DNA from: Chloroflexota bacterium | Lineage (GTDB): Bacteria > Chloroflexota > Anaerolineae > Anaerolineales > Villigracilaceae | DNA length: 57,537 nucleotides | Reading direction: 5' to 3' | Assembly (NCBI GenBank): GCA_026390015.1 | Contig: JAPLGS010000079.1 | Span: 1-57,537 of the forward strand | Shown here: positions 42,082 to 50,388 of the stretch, in pieces | How the letters are laid out: each line of letters begins with the position of its first letter | How positions within the stretch are numbered: position 1 is the first letter of the stretch | The notes under the pieces: generated by a model | Told to the model about the DNA's origin: nothing | Database searches by the model: none | The model's input: the letters and a program-made list of their open reading frames with translations, nothing else | Program-made: the position numbers and the translations under genes

Positions 42082-42327
42082 CTTAAGGTTTACCGCACAG
42101 ACGCGGAGAACGTAGAGACGTTCTTAAACTCGGCGAACTGTGCGGGTTGATTTATTTCATAATGAATTTTTTCGCAACCTCGACGAATTGATTATGTCAA
42201 CAGGTTGTCATGTTGACGCAATCAGTTTTCCACTGCAAAACTCATATCCCTTTTGAGAGGATGTGAGCGTGGGTCACGATCGATCAGTGTCATGCGAGAC
42301 AGGTCATGTTTTATTGTGTATTAAGAA

Positions 42328-42357
42328 AAACGCCCTGTCTCATAGACAAGGGCGTTT
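42328..42357. terminator. Bidirectional terminator after cooC and DUF2270 gene
   Basis: AAACGCCCTGTCT (42328-42340) pairs with AGACAAGGGCGTTT (42344-42357) with one bulge and a three-base loop. It is followed by a T-rich run in both directions. It lies between the end of the DUF2270 gene and the end of cooC (minus strand). Confidence 0.8.
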
Positions 42358-42433
42358 CATTATTTTTCTTTAGCTTATTAATTCTTTGGCTCTGGTAGAA
42401 ATAGTAAAAAATTCAAATCTGCGGGGATGAATT

Positions 42434-43225
42434 TTAATTGAGTATCTGCCCCATCATTTTTTCAACAGCCCGGTAGACTGGCGAATCATCTCCAAGATCG
42501 ACGAGCGGTTTGCCTGAAAATTCAAAGGTGGTCAAATCCATATTGGCTGGGATGACTCCAAGTAAAGGCACATTTATCTTTTCAATTTCTGCTTTTAGCG
42601 GCGCGGGTAATTCGTCACTTTGAACGCGGTTCACGATCAGATGACTTTTTTCGATTCGGATATTCAAGTCTTTGGTCATATCAGCTATCCGTTGCGCAGC
42701 GACCAGGCCGCGTTGAGTCGGGTCGCTGACGATGAGCAGATGCTGTACGTCGCGTGTGGTATGGCGCGAGAGATGCTCCATGCCGGCTTCATTATCGATG
42801 ACCACATACGCATAATGTTTGCTCATTGAATCGATCACTTCGCGCAGGTTATGGTTGACCGCGCAATAGCAGCCTTGTCCCTCTCCGCGCCCCATGGCGA
42901 TCAGATCAAAACGTGAACCTTCCGCCAGCGAAGAACGGATGTGGTAATCAAGATACTCGCGCTTGCTCACTCCGCCTGGCATGACTCCCATGGCCGCCCC
43001 GCCCTCAGTCAGCGATGACTTTACCTGCGCCAGCATATCCTCGCGGATGTCGCCAACTGTCCATTCGAGATCGAGGCCGAGTACCATATTCAAATTGGAG
43101 GATGGGTCGGCGTCAATAGCCAGAATACTACCCGTTTGATTTTGAGCAAGATACTTGATGACCATTCCAGCGATGGTGGTCTTGCCCACGCCGCCTTTGC
43201 CTGCTAGTGCGATTGTTGTTGTCAT
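42434..43225 (-). CDS. cooC: CooC-type nickel-insertion ATPase (AcsF/CooC family), copy 1
   Basis: A 263-residue MinD-like ATPase. The deviant Walker A GKGGVGKTT is at about residues 9-17, the switch motif is DADPSSNL (about 39-46) and the metal site is GCYCAVN (CxC about 137-139), which in CooC binds Ni or Zn between two monomers. It supplies nickel to CODH or ACS using ATP. Its ATG overlaps the toxin stop (ATGA). It is the last gene of the leftward operon DUF3786-cooC-antitoxin-toxin-cooC. Confidence 0.88.
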   Translation of the reverse strand: MTTTIALAGKGGVGKTTIAGMVIKYLAQNQTGSILAIDADPSSNLNMVLGLDLEWTVGDIREDMLAQVKSSLTEGGAAMGVMPGGVSKREYLDYHIRSSLAEGSRFDLIAMGRGEGQGCYCAVNHNLREVIDSMSKHYAYVVIDNEAGMEHLSRHTTRDVQHLLIVSDPTQRGLVAAQRIADMTKDLNIRIEKSHLIVNRVQSDELPAPLKAEIEKINVPLLGVIPANMDLTTFEFSGKPLVDLGDDSPVYRAVEKMMGQILN

Positions 43226-43458
43226 TTTCGACCTCGATAAATTTCACGGCGATGACCGATTTGATGCACTTCAATAATTTGTTTATCAACTAAAATCTGA
43301 TACAAGATCCGATAATCCCCAATCCGAAATTTATAAAAGTCGGAAAAATCGCCTTTCAGCGCATGATGAGGCAGGCTGTCATAATTTTCAACGAACCATT
43401 GCAGGCGATCAACGATGCGCTTTGCTAACGGTTTATCAAGAGTGGATAAGTCGCGCAC
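43222..43458 (-). CDS. RelE/ParE-family toxin
   Basis: A 78-residue protein of the RelE/ParE superfamily: DLSTLDKPLAKRIVDRLQW, FYKFRIGDYRILYQI and IEVHQIGHRREIYRGRK contain the usual Arg/Tyr-type positions of the C-terminal basic tail. The GTG start at 43458 is assumed; upstream codons in frame read IYRVKFIDSA, which belong to the usual N-terminus, so the real start may be a non-standard codon. RelE toxins cut mRNA on ribosomes and ParE poisons gyrase; the choice cannot be made here. It overlaps cooC by four bases. Confidence 0.8.
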   Translation of the reverse strand: MRDLSTLDKPLAKRIVDRLQWFVENYDSLPHHALKGDFSDFYKFRIGDYRILYQILVDKQIIEVHQIGHRREIYRGRK

Positions 43459-43489
43459 TGCCGAGTCAATAAACTTGACACGATATATA

Positions 43490-43708
43490 TCACTCCAGCC
43501 CCAAATCTTTGATCACATCAGTCAAATCCCTGCCGTGTTCGCCGCGCGTAACCATAATCCTTTGCTTTGCCAGCCGCTTCTTCACAGATTCACGTAATTC
43601 CAACCCTTCATCAGGGTCGCCGAAGAGTTCGATAAGTTTTTGTTCAAGAGTTTCATCGATCAACATACGAAGTTCTTCTTTTGTCATTTGAGATACCAGT
43701 TCAGTCAT
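43490..43708 (-). CDS. Antitoxin of the RelE/ParE pair
   Basis: A 72-residue acidic protein: MTKEELRMLIDETLEQKLIE and RMLIDETLEQ helices, then GDPDEGLELRESVKKRLAKQ and a C-terminal toxin-binding tail. It lies immediately upstream of the toxin on the same strand, with a gap of about 31 bases to the assumed GTG start (less if the toxin start is upstream). The type resembles antitoxins found with RelE in Chloroflexota and Cyanobacteria. It should bind and neutralise the toxin and may autoregulate this unit. Confidence 0.75.
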   Translation of the reverse strand: MTELVSQMTKEELRMLIDETLEQKLIELFGDPDEGLELRESVKKRLAKQRIMVTRGEHGRDLTDVIKDLGLE

Positions 43709-43780
43709 AATTCACCTCATACTAATATTTTACCTGCTTTTTTTGACCACCAATCCCGTTGTCTTTGCCTGCAACGGCAA

Positions 43781-44572
43781 TCATTCGATTGTATAGTCGT
43801 TCGTTAACTTATCGATTTTTTGGAGGATCTGCCCAGTTACAGCTTTCAGACTTTCAACATGATCATAAACAGGGATTCCTAATCTATCAGCCTCTTGTAC
43901 CTTCAAATCCACTGGCAGGCATCCAAGCAATGGCATGTCCGGTGATTCTGTCTCAAGAAATTTTGCTTCTTCATCATTACGAACTTTGTTTCCCACAAGA
44001 TACAAACGCATCAAACCAATATCATTTGCCAGTTTTTTGATCTGTGCCGCCGTGCCGAGACTTCTACGCGTTGGCTCGACGACAACCAGCATCGCATCCA
44101 CAAAGTCAACCGTTGCGCGGCCGAGATGTTCAACGCCTGCGTACATATCAAGCAGTAAGATTTCGTCTTTGCGAAATAATAAATGTGTAAATAGAGTTTT
44201 TAGCATGGCCGCTTCGGGACAAATACAGCCAGAGCCGCCCAACTCCACCGACCCCATTTCAAGCAGACGTACGCCGCGATGGAGAACACTGAAACGTTCG
44301 GGGATGTCATCTACACGCGGGTTGATCGTAAAGAATCCGCCGACGGTTCCAGGTTTTGCACCAGTGCGTTCTTCGATGAGTGCATCCATTTCAGCGATGG
44401 GATGGAGTTGCGCGCGCAAGTCTGCGGGGAATCCCAATGCGCCTGCCAAGCATGGGCTTGGGTCTGCATCCACAGCCAATACCTGACGTCCCTTGTCTGC
44501 GTAGGCCTGGGCAATTAATGCTGTCAGAGTAGTTTTGCCAACTCCGCCTTTACCTGTGATAGCAAGTTTCAT
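43781..44572 (-). CDS. cooC: CooC-type nickel-insertion ATPase, copy 2
   Basis: A second CooC homologue of 263 residues with GKGGVGKTT (about residues 7-15), DADPSPCL and a metal-binding loop GSGCICPEA (CxC). It is more divergent from copy 1 than expected for a recent duplication. With two nickel enzymes encoded next door (CooS and AcsB), each paralogue may serve one of them (inference). The start overlaps the DUF3786 stop by four bases, so translation is coupled. The following intergenic space to the antitoxin is 72 bases. Confidence 0.87.
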   Translation of the reverse strand: MKLAITGKGGVGKTTLTALIAQAYADKGRQVLAVDADPSPCLAGALGFPADLRAQLHPIAEMDALIEERTGAKPGTVGGFFTINPRVDDIPERFSVLHRGVRLLEMGSVELGGSGCICPEAAMLKTLFTHLLFRKDEILLLDMYAGVEHLGRATVDFVDAMLVVVEPTRRSLGTAAQIKKLANDIGLMRLYLVGNKVRNDEEAKFLETESPDMPLLGCLPVDLKVQEADRLGIPVYDHVESLKAVTGQILQKIDKLTNDYTIE

Positions 44573-45303
44573 AATTCACCATTAGTTTTGACTCCAACAT
44601 TGTCAGATGTTGGAGTTGAATGATTGCGGTTATCTTCAAAGTTTGAAGACTTTGGACTCCGTAACTTACCAGCCAATATACTTCCTGCAATTGCGCATCC
44701 ATCAATTGGCAGATAATGTATCGCAGATGAATCAAATAGAATTTTACAAGATGACGGGAAGTCCTCATCACCAAGCCAGTAGGTCACAAGCATTGGAAGG
44801 TTTGGCAAAGCCTGCATCACAAATGAAGCGCTGCCAATTTCCACGGGCGTTCCGCCAACGTTCACACAAGCGGAACTAAACGCGGGCAGATCGAATCCAA
44901 ATGTTTTCATAATTTCATCACCGCTGTAACCTTGATAAGCGGCATTGTACATACGTCCACCGGGTAGGTCTGCGAAAGAAACCCATTTACCGGTACCGGC
45001 TGTGCCATCTGCGGAAATTAGATAATATAATAAAAGCGCTTGAAGGATGGGAGATAATTCGACATTAGTATCGCTGAACCCTGTCAGATTGGGCCATGTG
45101 AGCGTGACTGCTTTTTCAAAAAATGAAAAATGAAACTCGCCGCAGTCGGGAGCAAGCGTCAGATAGGATATACCGCTTCGCGCGGCGATCAGGCCTGGGT
45201 CACGGAATTGAAGTGTTGACCGCAACTCATGCATTCGTCCAGCTAATTGCGAGGAGGAATTTTCCAGGCGGGATGGTCTCCATCCAGGTCCAAAGTTAGT
45301 CAT
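44569..45303 (-). CDS. DUF3786 domain-containing protein
   Basis: A 244-residue protein with the DUF3786 pattern: Y/F-rich strands LTLAPDCGEFHFSFFEKAV, the conserved SPILQALLLYYLISADG and GKWVSFADLPGG, then a helical part with YSGDEIMKTFG. DUF3786 proteins are associated with corrinoid and Wood-Ljungdahl genes in anaerobes and may take part in cobalamin or nickel cofactor handling; no role has been proved to my knowledge. It is the first gene of the leftward operon and is divergent from the cooS operon. Confidence 0.8.
   Translation of the reverse strand: MTNFGPGWRPSRLENSSSQLAGRMHELRSTLQFRDPGLIAARSGISYLTLAPDCGEFHFSFFEKAVTLTWPNLTGFSDTNVELSPILQALLLYYLISADGTAGTGKWVSFADLPGGRMYNAAYQGYSGDEIMKTFGFDLPAFSSACVNVGGTPVEIGSASFVMQALPNLPMLVTYWLGDEDFPSSCKILFDSSAIHYLPIDGCAIAGSILAGKLRSPKSSNFEDNRNHSTPTSDNVGVKTNGEL
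44591..44616. promoter_or_regulatory. Hairpin at the end of the DUF3786 gene
   Basis: ACTCCAACAT (44591-44600) pairs perfectly with ATGTTGGAGT (44607-44616) over a six-base loop. It lies in coding sequence about 20-45 bases before the cooC copy 2 start (minus strand), so it could tune translation coupling. Confidence 0.5.
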
Positions 45304-45372
45304 TTTTCATTCTCAGGCAGATTATACCTTTCCATTTTTTGAATTCTTCAAAATTTACCCTTGTTAGGTACA

Positions 45373-45396
45373 TTTGTCAGCTTTTCTTATGACAAA
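45373..45396. promoter_or_regulatory. Inverted repeat in the divergent promoter region (operator candidate)
   Basis: TTTGTCA-N10-TGACAAA (45373-45396) is a perfect 7-base dyad in the 208-base space between the DUF3786 gene and the HMA-like gene. The spacing suits a dimeric regulator such as a CRP/FNR-type protein, but the half-site is not the FNR consensus TTGAT. A TAGAAT box occurs about 30 bases later. Confidence 0.4.
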
Positions 45397-45511
45397 ATTC
45401 ACAACTTCAAGACCAGCCCGAATGCTAGAATAATGCTACATTAGGAAGAGTCTATATTTTAGCGTTGTCTTCCTTCAGAGTCACATCCATCTTTTTAAAA
45501 GAGGTGCATTC

Positions 45512-45898
45512 ATGGAGACTAAAACGTTCGAAGCTCCTGTGCTTTTCGGAGATCATCACGTTTCCGAGGTAAGGAGAATATTGCTTGAGTTGACGGGGGT
45601 CAGTGAAGTGTATGCCAGCAGCGCTTTTCAGATCATCGAAGTTAAATACGACCCCGCAAAGATTAAAGTTGAACAGATCAGCATATGCCTTGAAGAGGCG
45701 GGGTATCTTGGCGAGATGCCGATGCTGATCGAGACAGGCATTGCGGTTGAAAAGATTGGCGGGGATCATTTCTTCCGTCATACCGCTGTGTACGAAACCA
45801 TCAAAGGGACGGTTTCCTTCGCCCAGCGAGTGGACTATAACGGACGTCCGCTCTGGCCGTGCCCGGGATTGGGTGCTGTCAAAATGAATGATGAGTAA
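45512..45898 (+). CDS. HMA-like small protein preceding cooS
   Basis: A 128-residue protein. The N-terminal half has the betaalphabetabetaalphabeta plan of an HMA domain: VLFGDHHVSEVRRILLELTG, ASSAFQIIEVKYDPAKI and EQISICLEEAGYLGEMP. It lacks the metal-binding CxxC of HMA proteins. The C-terminal half has HTAVYETIKGTVSFAQRVDY and GRPLWPCPGLGAVKMNDE. GAGGTG is found before ATG 45512, and cooS follows 13 bases after its stop. It may be a CODH assembly or metal-transfer factor (inference). I do not recognise a characterised relative. Confidence 0.6.
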   Translation: METKTFEAPVLFGDHHVSEVRRILLELTGVSEVYASSAFQIIEVKYDPAKIKVEQISICLEEAGYLGEMPMLIETGIAVEKIGGDHFFRHTAVYETIKGTVSFAQRVDYNGRPLWPCPGLGAVKMNDE

Positions 45899-45911
45899 CT
45901 GGAGGTGAATC

Positions 45912-47927
45912 ATGCCAAAGAAACGTGAGATCAAAGAATATTCGACTGACCCCGCCGCGCAGCAAATGTTGATCCGCGCGGAGGAGCTGGGTATCGGAAC
46001 CGCTTTTACACGCGCAGATAATATGGTGGCGTGCAATATCGGCGGCGCAGGGATGTGTTGCAAGCAATGCGGAATGGGCCCATGCCGATTAACAAAGAGC
46101 GGTGATGTGGGTGTATGCGGCGCAACAATTGACACGATCCAGGCGCGCAACTTAACACGCGCCATCGCAGCGGGCTCCGCCGCGCACAGCGACCACGGCC
46201 GTGATATGGCTTTCTTGTTGAAAGCCACAGCCATGGGTGAGGCTCAGGGGTACAGCATCCGTGACGTGGCGAAACTGCGAATGGTGGCTGGTTATTACAA
46301 CATCAAGGTGGATGGACGCAAACCTGAAGATGTCGCGAACGAATTAGCTGATCTATACATCTCTCAATTTGGTCAGCAGCGCGGCGAGATTGTCCCCGCC
46401 ATCCGCGCTCCCAAGAAGAGACAGCAGATCTGGCGCGAGCAAAACGTCTGGCCGCGCGGCGTGGATCGCGAAGTGGTCGAGGCGTTGCATCGCACACACA
46501 TCGGCGATGACCAGGATCCCGCTCACATTTTGAATCACGCCATCCGCACCGCAATATCAGATGGCTGGGGCGGCTCAATGATCGCCACCGATATTTCAGA
46601 TATTTTATTCGGCACACCCGCGCCGATTTTGGGGCAGGCTAATCTCGGTGTTATTAAAGAAGATATGGTCAACATCGTGGTGCATGGACACGAACCGTCT
46701 ATGAGCGAAATGTTGGTCGCCGCGTCACAGGACCCTGAGATCATCGCGTATGCCAAAGCGGCTGGCGCGAACGGGATTCAACTTTCTGGCATTTGTTGCA
46801 CCGCGAACGAAATCCTGATGAGACAAGGCATCCCTGCGGCGGGAAATTTCCTGCACCAGGAACTCGCTATTTTGACAGGCGCGGTCGAGGCGATGGTCGT
46901 GGATGTGCAGTGCATCATGCAGGCGCTGGTTGGTTTGGCGCAAAATTTCCATACAGCGATCATTACCACTTCACCAAAGGTCAAGATCAAAGGCGCGACT
47001 CATATCGAATTTGACGAACATCATGCTCTCACAATCGCAAAGCAAATCTTGAGAGTTGCAATTGATAATTTCAAGAATCGCGACAACAACAAGACGCGCA
47101 TTCCACAGATCAAAGAAGATCTAATTCCCGGCTTCTCACATGAATACATCAACTACATGTTGGGAGGTTCCTATCGCGCATCCTTCCGCCCGTTGAATGA
47201 CGCCATCATGACGGGGCGTATTCGCGGTGTGGCGGCCATTGTCGGATGTAATAATCCGCGCTCGTCACAGGATTATTTGCATAATGTGGTCGTGAAAGAG
47301 CTGCTCAAGCAAGATGTGCTTGTTGTGCAAACCGGCTGCGGCGCGATCTCGTCAGCCAAGCTGGGACTGATGTTGGGCGAAGCAGGCTTGAGCGAAGTCG
47401 GAAACGGTTTGCGCGAAATCTGCGAAACGGTTGGAATTCCTCCCGTCCTCCACATGGGTTCGTGCGTAGATAATACCCGCATCCTGACCGTGTTGAGTCA
47501 AATGGTTGAAGACGGCGGACTCGGCGATGATATTGATCAAGTTCCCGCAGTGGGACTCGCTCCCGAATGGATGAGCGAAAAAGCGCTTGCCATCGCAGCC
47601 TATGTTGTGGCTTCGGGCGGATATGTCATCTTCGGCGGTTCATCGCCTGTGAGCGGCATGGAGCGAGTCAACGATAGCTCTGATGTGCTTCATTACCTCA
47701 GCGAAGGTTGGGAAAAATTGTATGGCGGCAAATTGGAATTTATCCCCGACCCCGCAGAGATGATCCGCAAGACGCTGGAACATATTGACAAGAAACGCGC
47801 CGCGCTTGGCTTGCCTGAATACGATCCGAACAAATTTGGAAAATCAGGCGATGCGAAGATGAATGAACTCGAAGCACTGCCGCTGGCGCAAAGGCGCGAA
47901 GCGATTTATGGATTGGCGGCGGATTAA
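45912..47927 (+). CDS. cooS: Anaerobic carbon monoxide dehydrogenase catalytic subunit
   Basis: A 671-residue Ni-Fe-S CODH. N-terminal cluster cysteines C41, C49, C50, C53, C58 and C69 match those of the D and B clusters (segment CNIGGAGMCCKQCGMGPCR). C-cluster ligands are visible as HGHEP (His), GICCTANE, DVQCIMQ, GCNNPRS, QTGCGAIS and HMGSCVDNTR, so the enzyme should be active. It interconverts CO and CO2 and provides CO to AcsB. The Ni site fits the CooC genes nearby. Operon: HMA-like gene, cooS, acsB. Confidence 0.96.
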   Translation: MPKKREIKEYSTDPAAQQMLIRAEELGIGTAFTRADNMVACNIGGAGMCCKQCGMGPCRLTKSGDVGVCGATIDTIQARNLTRAIAAGSAAHSDHGRDMAFLLKATAMGEAQGYSIRDVAKLRMVAGYYNIKVDGRKPEDVANELADLYISQFGQQRGEIVPAIRAPKKRQQIWREQNVWPRGVDREVVEALHRTHIGDDQDPAHILNHAIRTAISDGWGGSMIATDISDILFGTPAPILGQANLGVIKEDMVNIVVHGHEPSMSEMLVAASQDPEIIAYAKAAGANGIQLSGICCTANEILMRQGIPAAGNFLHQELAILTGAVEAMVVDVQCIMQALVGLAQNFHTAIITTSPKVKIKGATHIEFDEHHALTIAKQILRVAIDNFKNRDNNKTRIPQIKEDLIPGFSHEYINYMLGGSYRASFRPLNDAIMTGRIRGVAAIVGCNNPRSSQDYLHNVVVKELLKQDVLVVQTGCGAISSAKLGLMLGEAGLSEVGNGLREICETVGIPPVLHMGSCVDNTRILTVLSQMVEDGGLGDDIDQVPAVGLAPEWMSEKALAIAAYVVASGGYVIFGGSSPVSGMERVNDSSDVLHYLSEGWEKLYGGKLEFIPDPAEMIRKTLEHIDKKRAALGLPEYDPNKFGKSGDAKMNELEALPLAQRREAIYGLAAD

Positions 47928-47937
47928 AAACGTAAAT

Positions 47938-47968
47938 AGTAAATGGTAATTACTACTTACCATTTACT
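47938..47968. repeat. Perfect 12-base hairpin between cooS and acsB
   Basis: AGTAAATGGTAA (47938-47949) and TTACCATTTACT (47957-47968) are exact complements with a seven-base loop, eleven bases after the cooS stop. No T run follows, so read-through into acsB is expected; it may stabilise or process the message. Confidence 0.8.
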
Positions 47969-47985
47969 GTTTCATGGAGGCACAC

Positions 47986-50256
47986 ATGTCACGATATATC
48001 GCAACCAGAGCAATCCGCGGCGCTAATGCACTCGTCACCGAAGCCGACGTCATGCTCAATAAGGCGCTGGCAGAAAAAGGCGCAGACACGCCCGTTTCAT
48101 TTCCGAACACAGCATATTTTTTACCGACCATTCTCGGTATGACAGGCAAGTCCATTGAAAAAATTGGAGACTTGAAATCAGTGATGGACTACACACGCGG
48201 ATTGCTTCATCCAGTCCCCGCTGGCAGACATTGGACTCCCTATCTGGGCGAGACCTTGGATTCAGGAATGGCGACTTTGCTCGCGGCTGAAACAATTGAA
48301 GCTCTGCGCTTCGTTTATGGACTTCAGCCTGAGCCGATGCCTGAAAGCTTTACTCTCGCTGGAGGCACGAACTACGGCGGCGCCAATGGACATGGTCACT
48401 TGAATGGTCCCATTGACGATATTCAACTGCGCTCGTGGGGTATTCAATTGGTGGATGGACGCATGCCTGGCTTTGCCGCCATTGTCGGATGTGCAAAATC
48501 AAATGCAGTCGCGGTCAAGATCGTGCGTGAGTTACAACGTCGCAATATTCTAACTTTCCTTTCAGGCAATGTGAATGGACGCAGCATCATTCATCAATTG
48601 CAGGAAGAAGGCGTGGAACTTGGCTACAATACTTTTACTGTTCCATTTGGTACAGACACCATTTCCGCAATTTATGCATTGGGATTTGCAACTCGGTCCG
48701 CACTGACTTTCGGTGGAATGAAACCTGGCATGTCGCGTGAAATTTTGTTGTATAACAAGGAGCGTGTCTTTGCCTTCGTGCTTGCGCTCGGTGAGGTGGA
48801 CGATTTGAAATACGCGGCCGCGGCCGGCGCGATCAACTTCGGATTCCCCGTCATTGCAGATACAGTTATTCCTGAAATTTTACCGACCGGCGTAACAACT
48901 TATGAGCACGTTGTCTCGATGCCGTTTGACGCAATTGACGGCAAAGATGATCTGGAAAAAGCCGAAAGACTCGTCCAGAAATGTATCGAGATTCGTGGCG
49001 TCAAAGTAAAAGTTTCAAATGTGGATGTTCCCGTTTCGTACGGCTCAGCCTTTGAAGGTGAAGTCGTCCGCAAGACTGATCTGCGCGTTGAATTTGGCGG
49101 CAAGCACTCGCGCGCTTATGAATTTCTGCACATGGCAAAACTGGATGAAGTCACCGATGGCAAGATCGAAGTCATCGGGCCCGACTTCTCGCAAATCCCC
49201 GCGCAAGGTTCAATGGATCTGGGTATTGTCATCAAAGTTGCAGGCAGACAAATGCAGCAGGATTTCGAACCTGTGCTTGAACGGCAAGTCCATTACTTCG
49301 TCAACGGCGCGAGCGGAATTCAACACGTTGGCCAACGTGATATCGCGTGGATCCGCATTTCGAATGCCGCGGCAGATAAAGGCTTCAGCCTCGAATCATT
49401 TGGCAAAATTTTGCACGCAAGATTCCATGAAGACTTCGGCGCGATCGTGGACAAAGTACAAGTCACGATCATCACCGAACCAACCTTGCATACTGAATGG
49501 TTGGAAAAGGCGCGCGCCGCATATGACTTCCGCAATAAACGGCTCGCCGATCTGACGGACGATAAAGTGGACGAATTTTATTCCTGCACATTATGTCAAT
49601 CGTTCGCGCCGAATCATGTCTGCGTGGTCTCGCCCGAACGGCTCGGTTTGTGCGGCGCGTACAACTGGCTGGATTGCAAAGCTTCGTTTAGCATAAATCC
49701 CACTGGACCGAATCAACCGATCAAACTTGGAAAATTAGTAGACTTCAAGAAAGGCTACTGGCAAGGCACGAACGAATACGCGGCGATGGGTTCGCATGGT
49801 GTGGTGCAGGAAGTCTCGATGTACTCCATCATGGAGAATCCGATGACGGCTTGCGGATGTTTCGAATGCATCGTGATGCTCATCCCCGAAGCCAATGGTG
49901 TGATGATCGTTAGCCGTGAAGACACAGCCATGACTCCCGCAGGCATGACCTTCTCAACTCTCGCAGGTATCGCGGGCGGCGGATTGCAAACCCCGGGGGT
50001 GATGGGCGTCGGAAAATTTTATTTGATCAGCCCCAAGTTCATTTCATCGGACGGCGGTTTCAAGCGAATCGTTTGGATGTCGTCTGTGCTGAAGACCAGC
50101 ATGGCGGATGAATTCAAAGCCGTCTGCGCCCGTGAAGGTGACCCTGAATTCATGGACAAGATCGCCGACGCGAGTAACGCGACAACCGTTGACGAGTTGA
50201 TGGCCTGGCTCGAAGCGCACAATCATCCCGCCATGGCGATGGAGCCAATGTTCTAA
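47986..50256 (+). CDS. acsB: Acetyl-CoA synthase (CODH/ACS complex subunit beta)
   Basis: A 756-residue bacterial-type ACS started at the ATG at 47986 (GGAGG seven bases upstream). The A-cluster ligands are visible in CTLCQSFAPNHVCVV (about residues 533-547), PERLGLCGAYNW and ACGCFECIVM (about 622), matching the pattern C-x2-C-x8-C-x9-C and CGC. It condenses CO, CoA and a methyl group from CFeSP to acetyl-CoA. It lies directly after cooS, separated only by a hairpin. The length and all cysteines suggest an active enzyme. Confidence 0.95.
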   Translation: MSRYIATRAIRGANALVTEADVMLNKALAEKGADTPVSFPNTAYFLPTILGMTGKSIEKIGDLKSVMDYTRGLLHPVPAGRHWTPYLGETLDSGMATLLAAETIEALRFVYGLQPEPMPESFTLAGGTNYGGANGHGHLNGPIDDIQLRSWGIQLVDGRMPGFAAIVGCAKSNAVAVKIVRELQRRNILTFLSGNVNGRSIIHQLQEEGVELGYNTFTVPFGTDTISAIYALGFATRSALTFGGMKPGMSREILLYNKERVFAFVLALGEVDDLKYAAAAGAINFGFPVIADTVIPEILPTGVTTYEHVVSMPFDAIDGKDDLEKAERLVQKCIEIRGVKVKVSNVDVPVSYGSAFEGEVVRKTDLRVEFGGKHSRAYEFLHMAKLDEVTDGKIEVIGPDFSQIPAQGSMDLGIVIKVAGRQMQQDFEPVLERQVHYFVNGASGIQHVGQRDIAWIRISNAAADKGFSLESFGKILHARFHEDFGAIVDKVQVTIITEPTLHTEWLEKARAAYDFRNKRLADLTDDKVDEFYSCTLCQSFAPNHVCVVSPERLGLCGAYNWLDCKASFSINPTGPNQPIKLGKLVDFKKGYWQGTNEYAAMGSHGVVQEVSMYSIMENPMTACGCFECIVMLIPEANGVMIVSREDTAMTPAGMTFSTLAGIAGGGLQTPGVMGVGKFYLISPKFISSDGGFKRIVWMSSVLKTSMADEFKAVCAREGDPEFMDKIADASNATTVDELMAWLEAHNHPAMAMEPMF

Positions 50257-50260
50257 TATC

Positions 50261-50292
50261 GTTGGCACGTTGGAATATTTCAATGTGCCAAC
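50261..50292. repeat. Near-perfect 32-base palindrome after acsB
   Basis: GTTGGCAC and GTGCCAAC are perfect outer arms, and TTGGAA...TTCAA continues the stem over about 16 bases. It begins four bases after the acsB stop codon and lacks a T run. Confidence 0.75.
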
Positions 50293-50388
50293 TTCTCAAT
50301 TTAATAACAAGGATTGAATCTAAACTCTTCCGTCACCTTATGACCGTCGGAGTCTAAACCTGCAGAACGAAACGACAATGAAATAGCC

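Larger units (their letters stand above)
41935..42433. other. Long intergenic region with several inverted repeats
   Basis: No gene is evident. Contents: a CACAGAGGTCACTGAG stretch with a partner AAAGGTCTCTGTG; an 11-base perfect inverted repeat ACTTATGCAAG/CTTGCATAAGT (42045-42081, 15-base loop); a CGCACAGACGCGGAG...GAACTGTGCGGG pair; and a terminator at 42328. The region separates the rightward sulfur unit from the leftward cooC operon. Confidence 0.5.
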
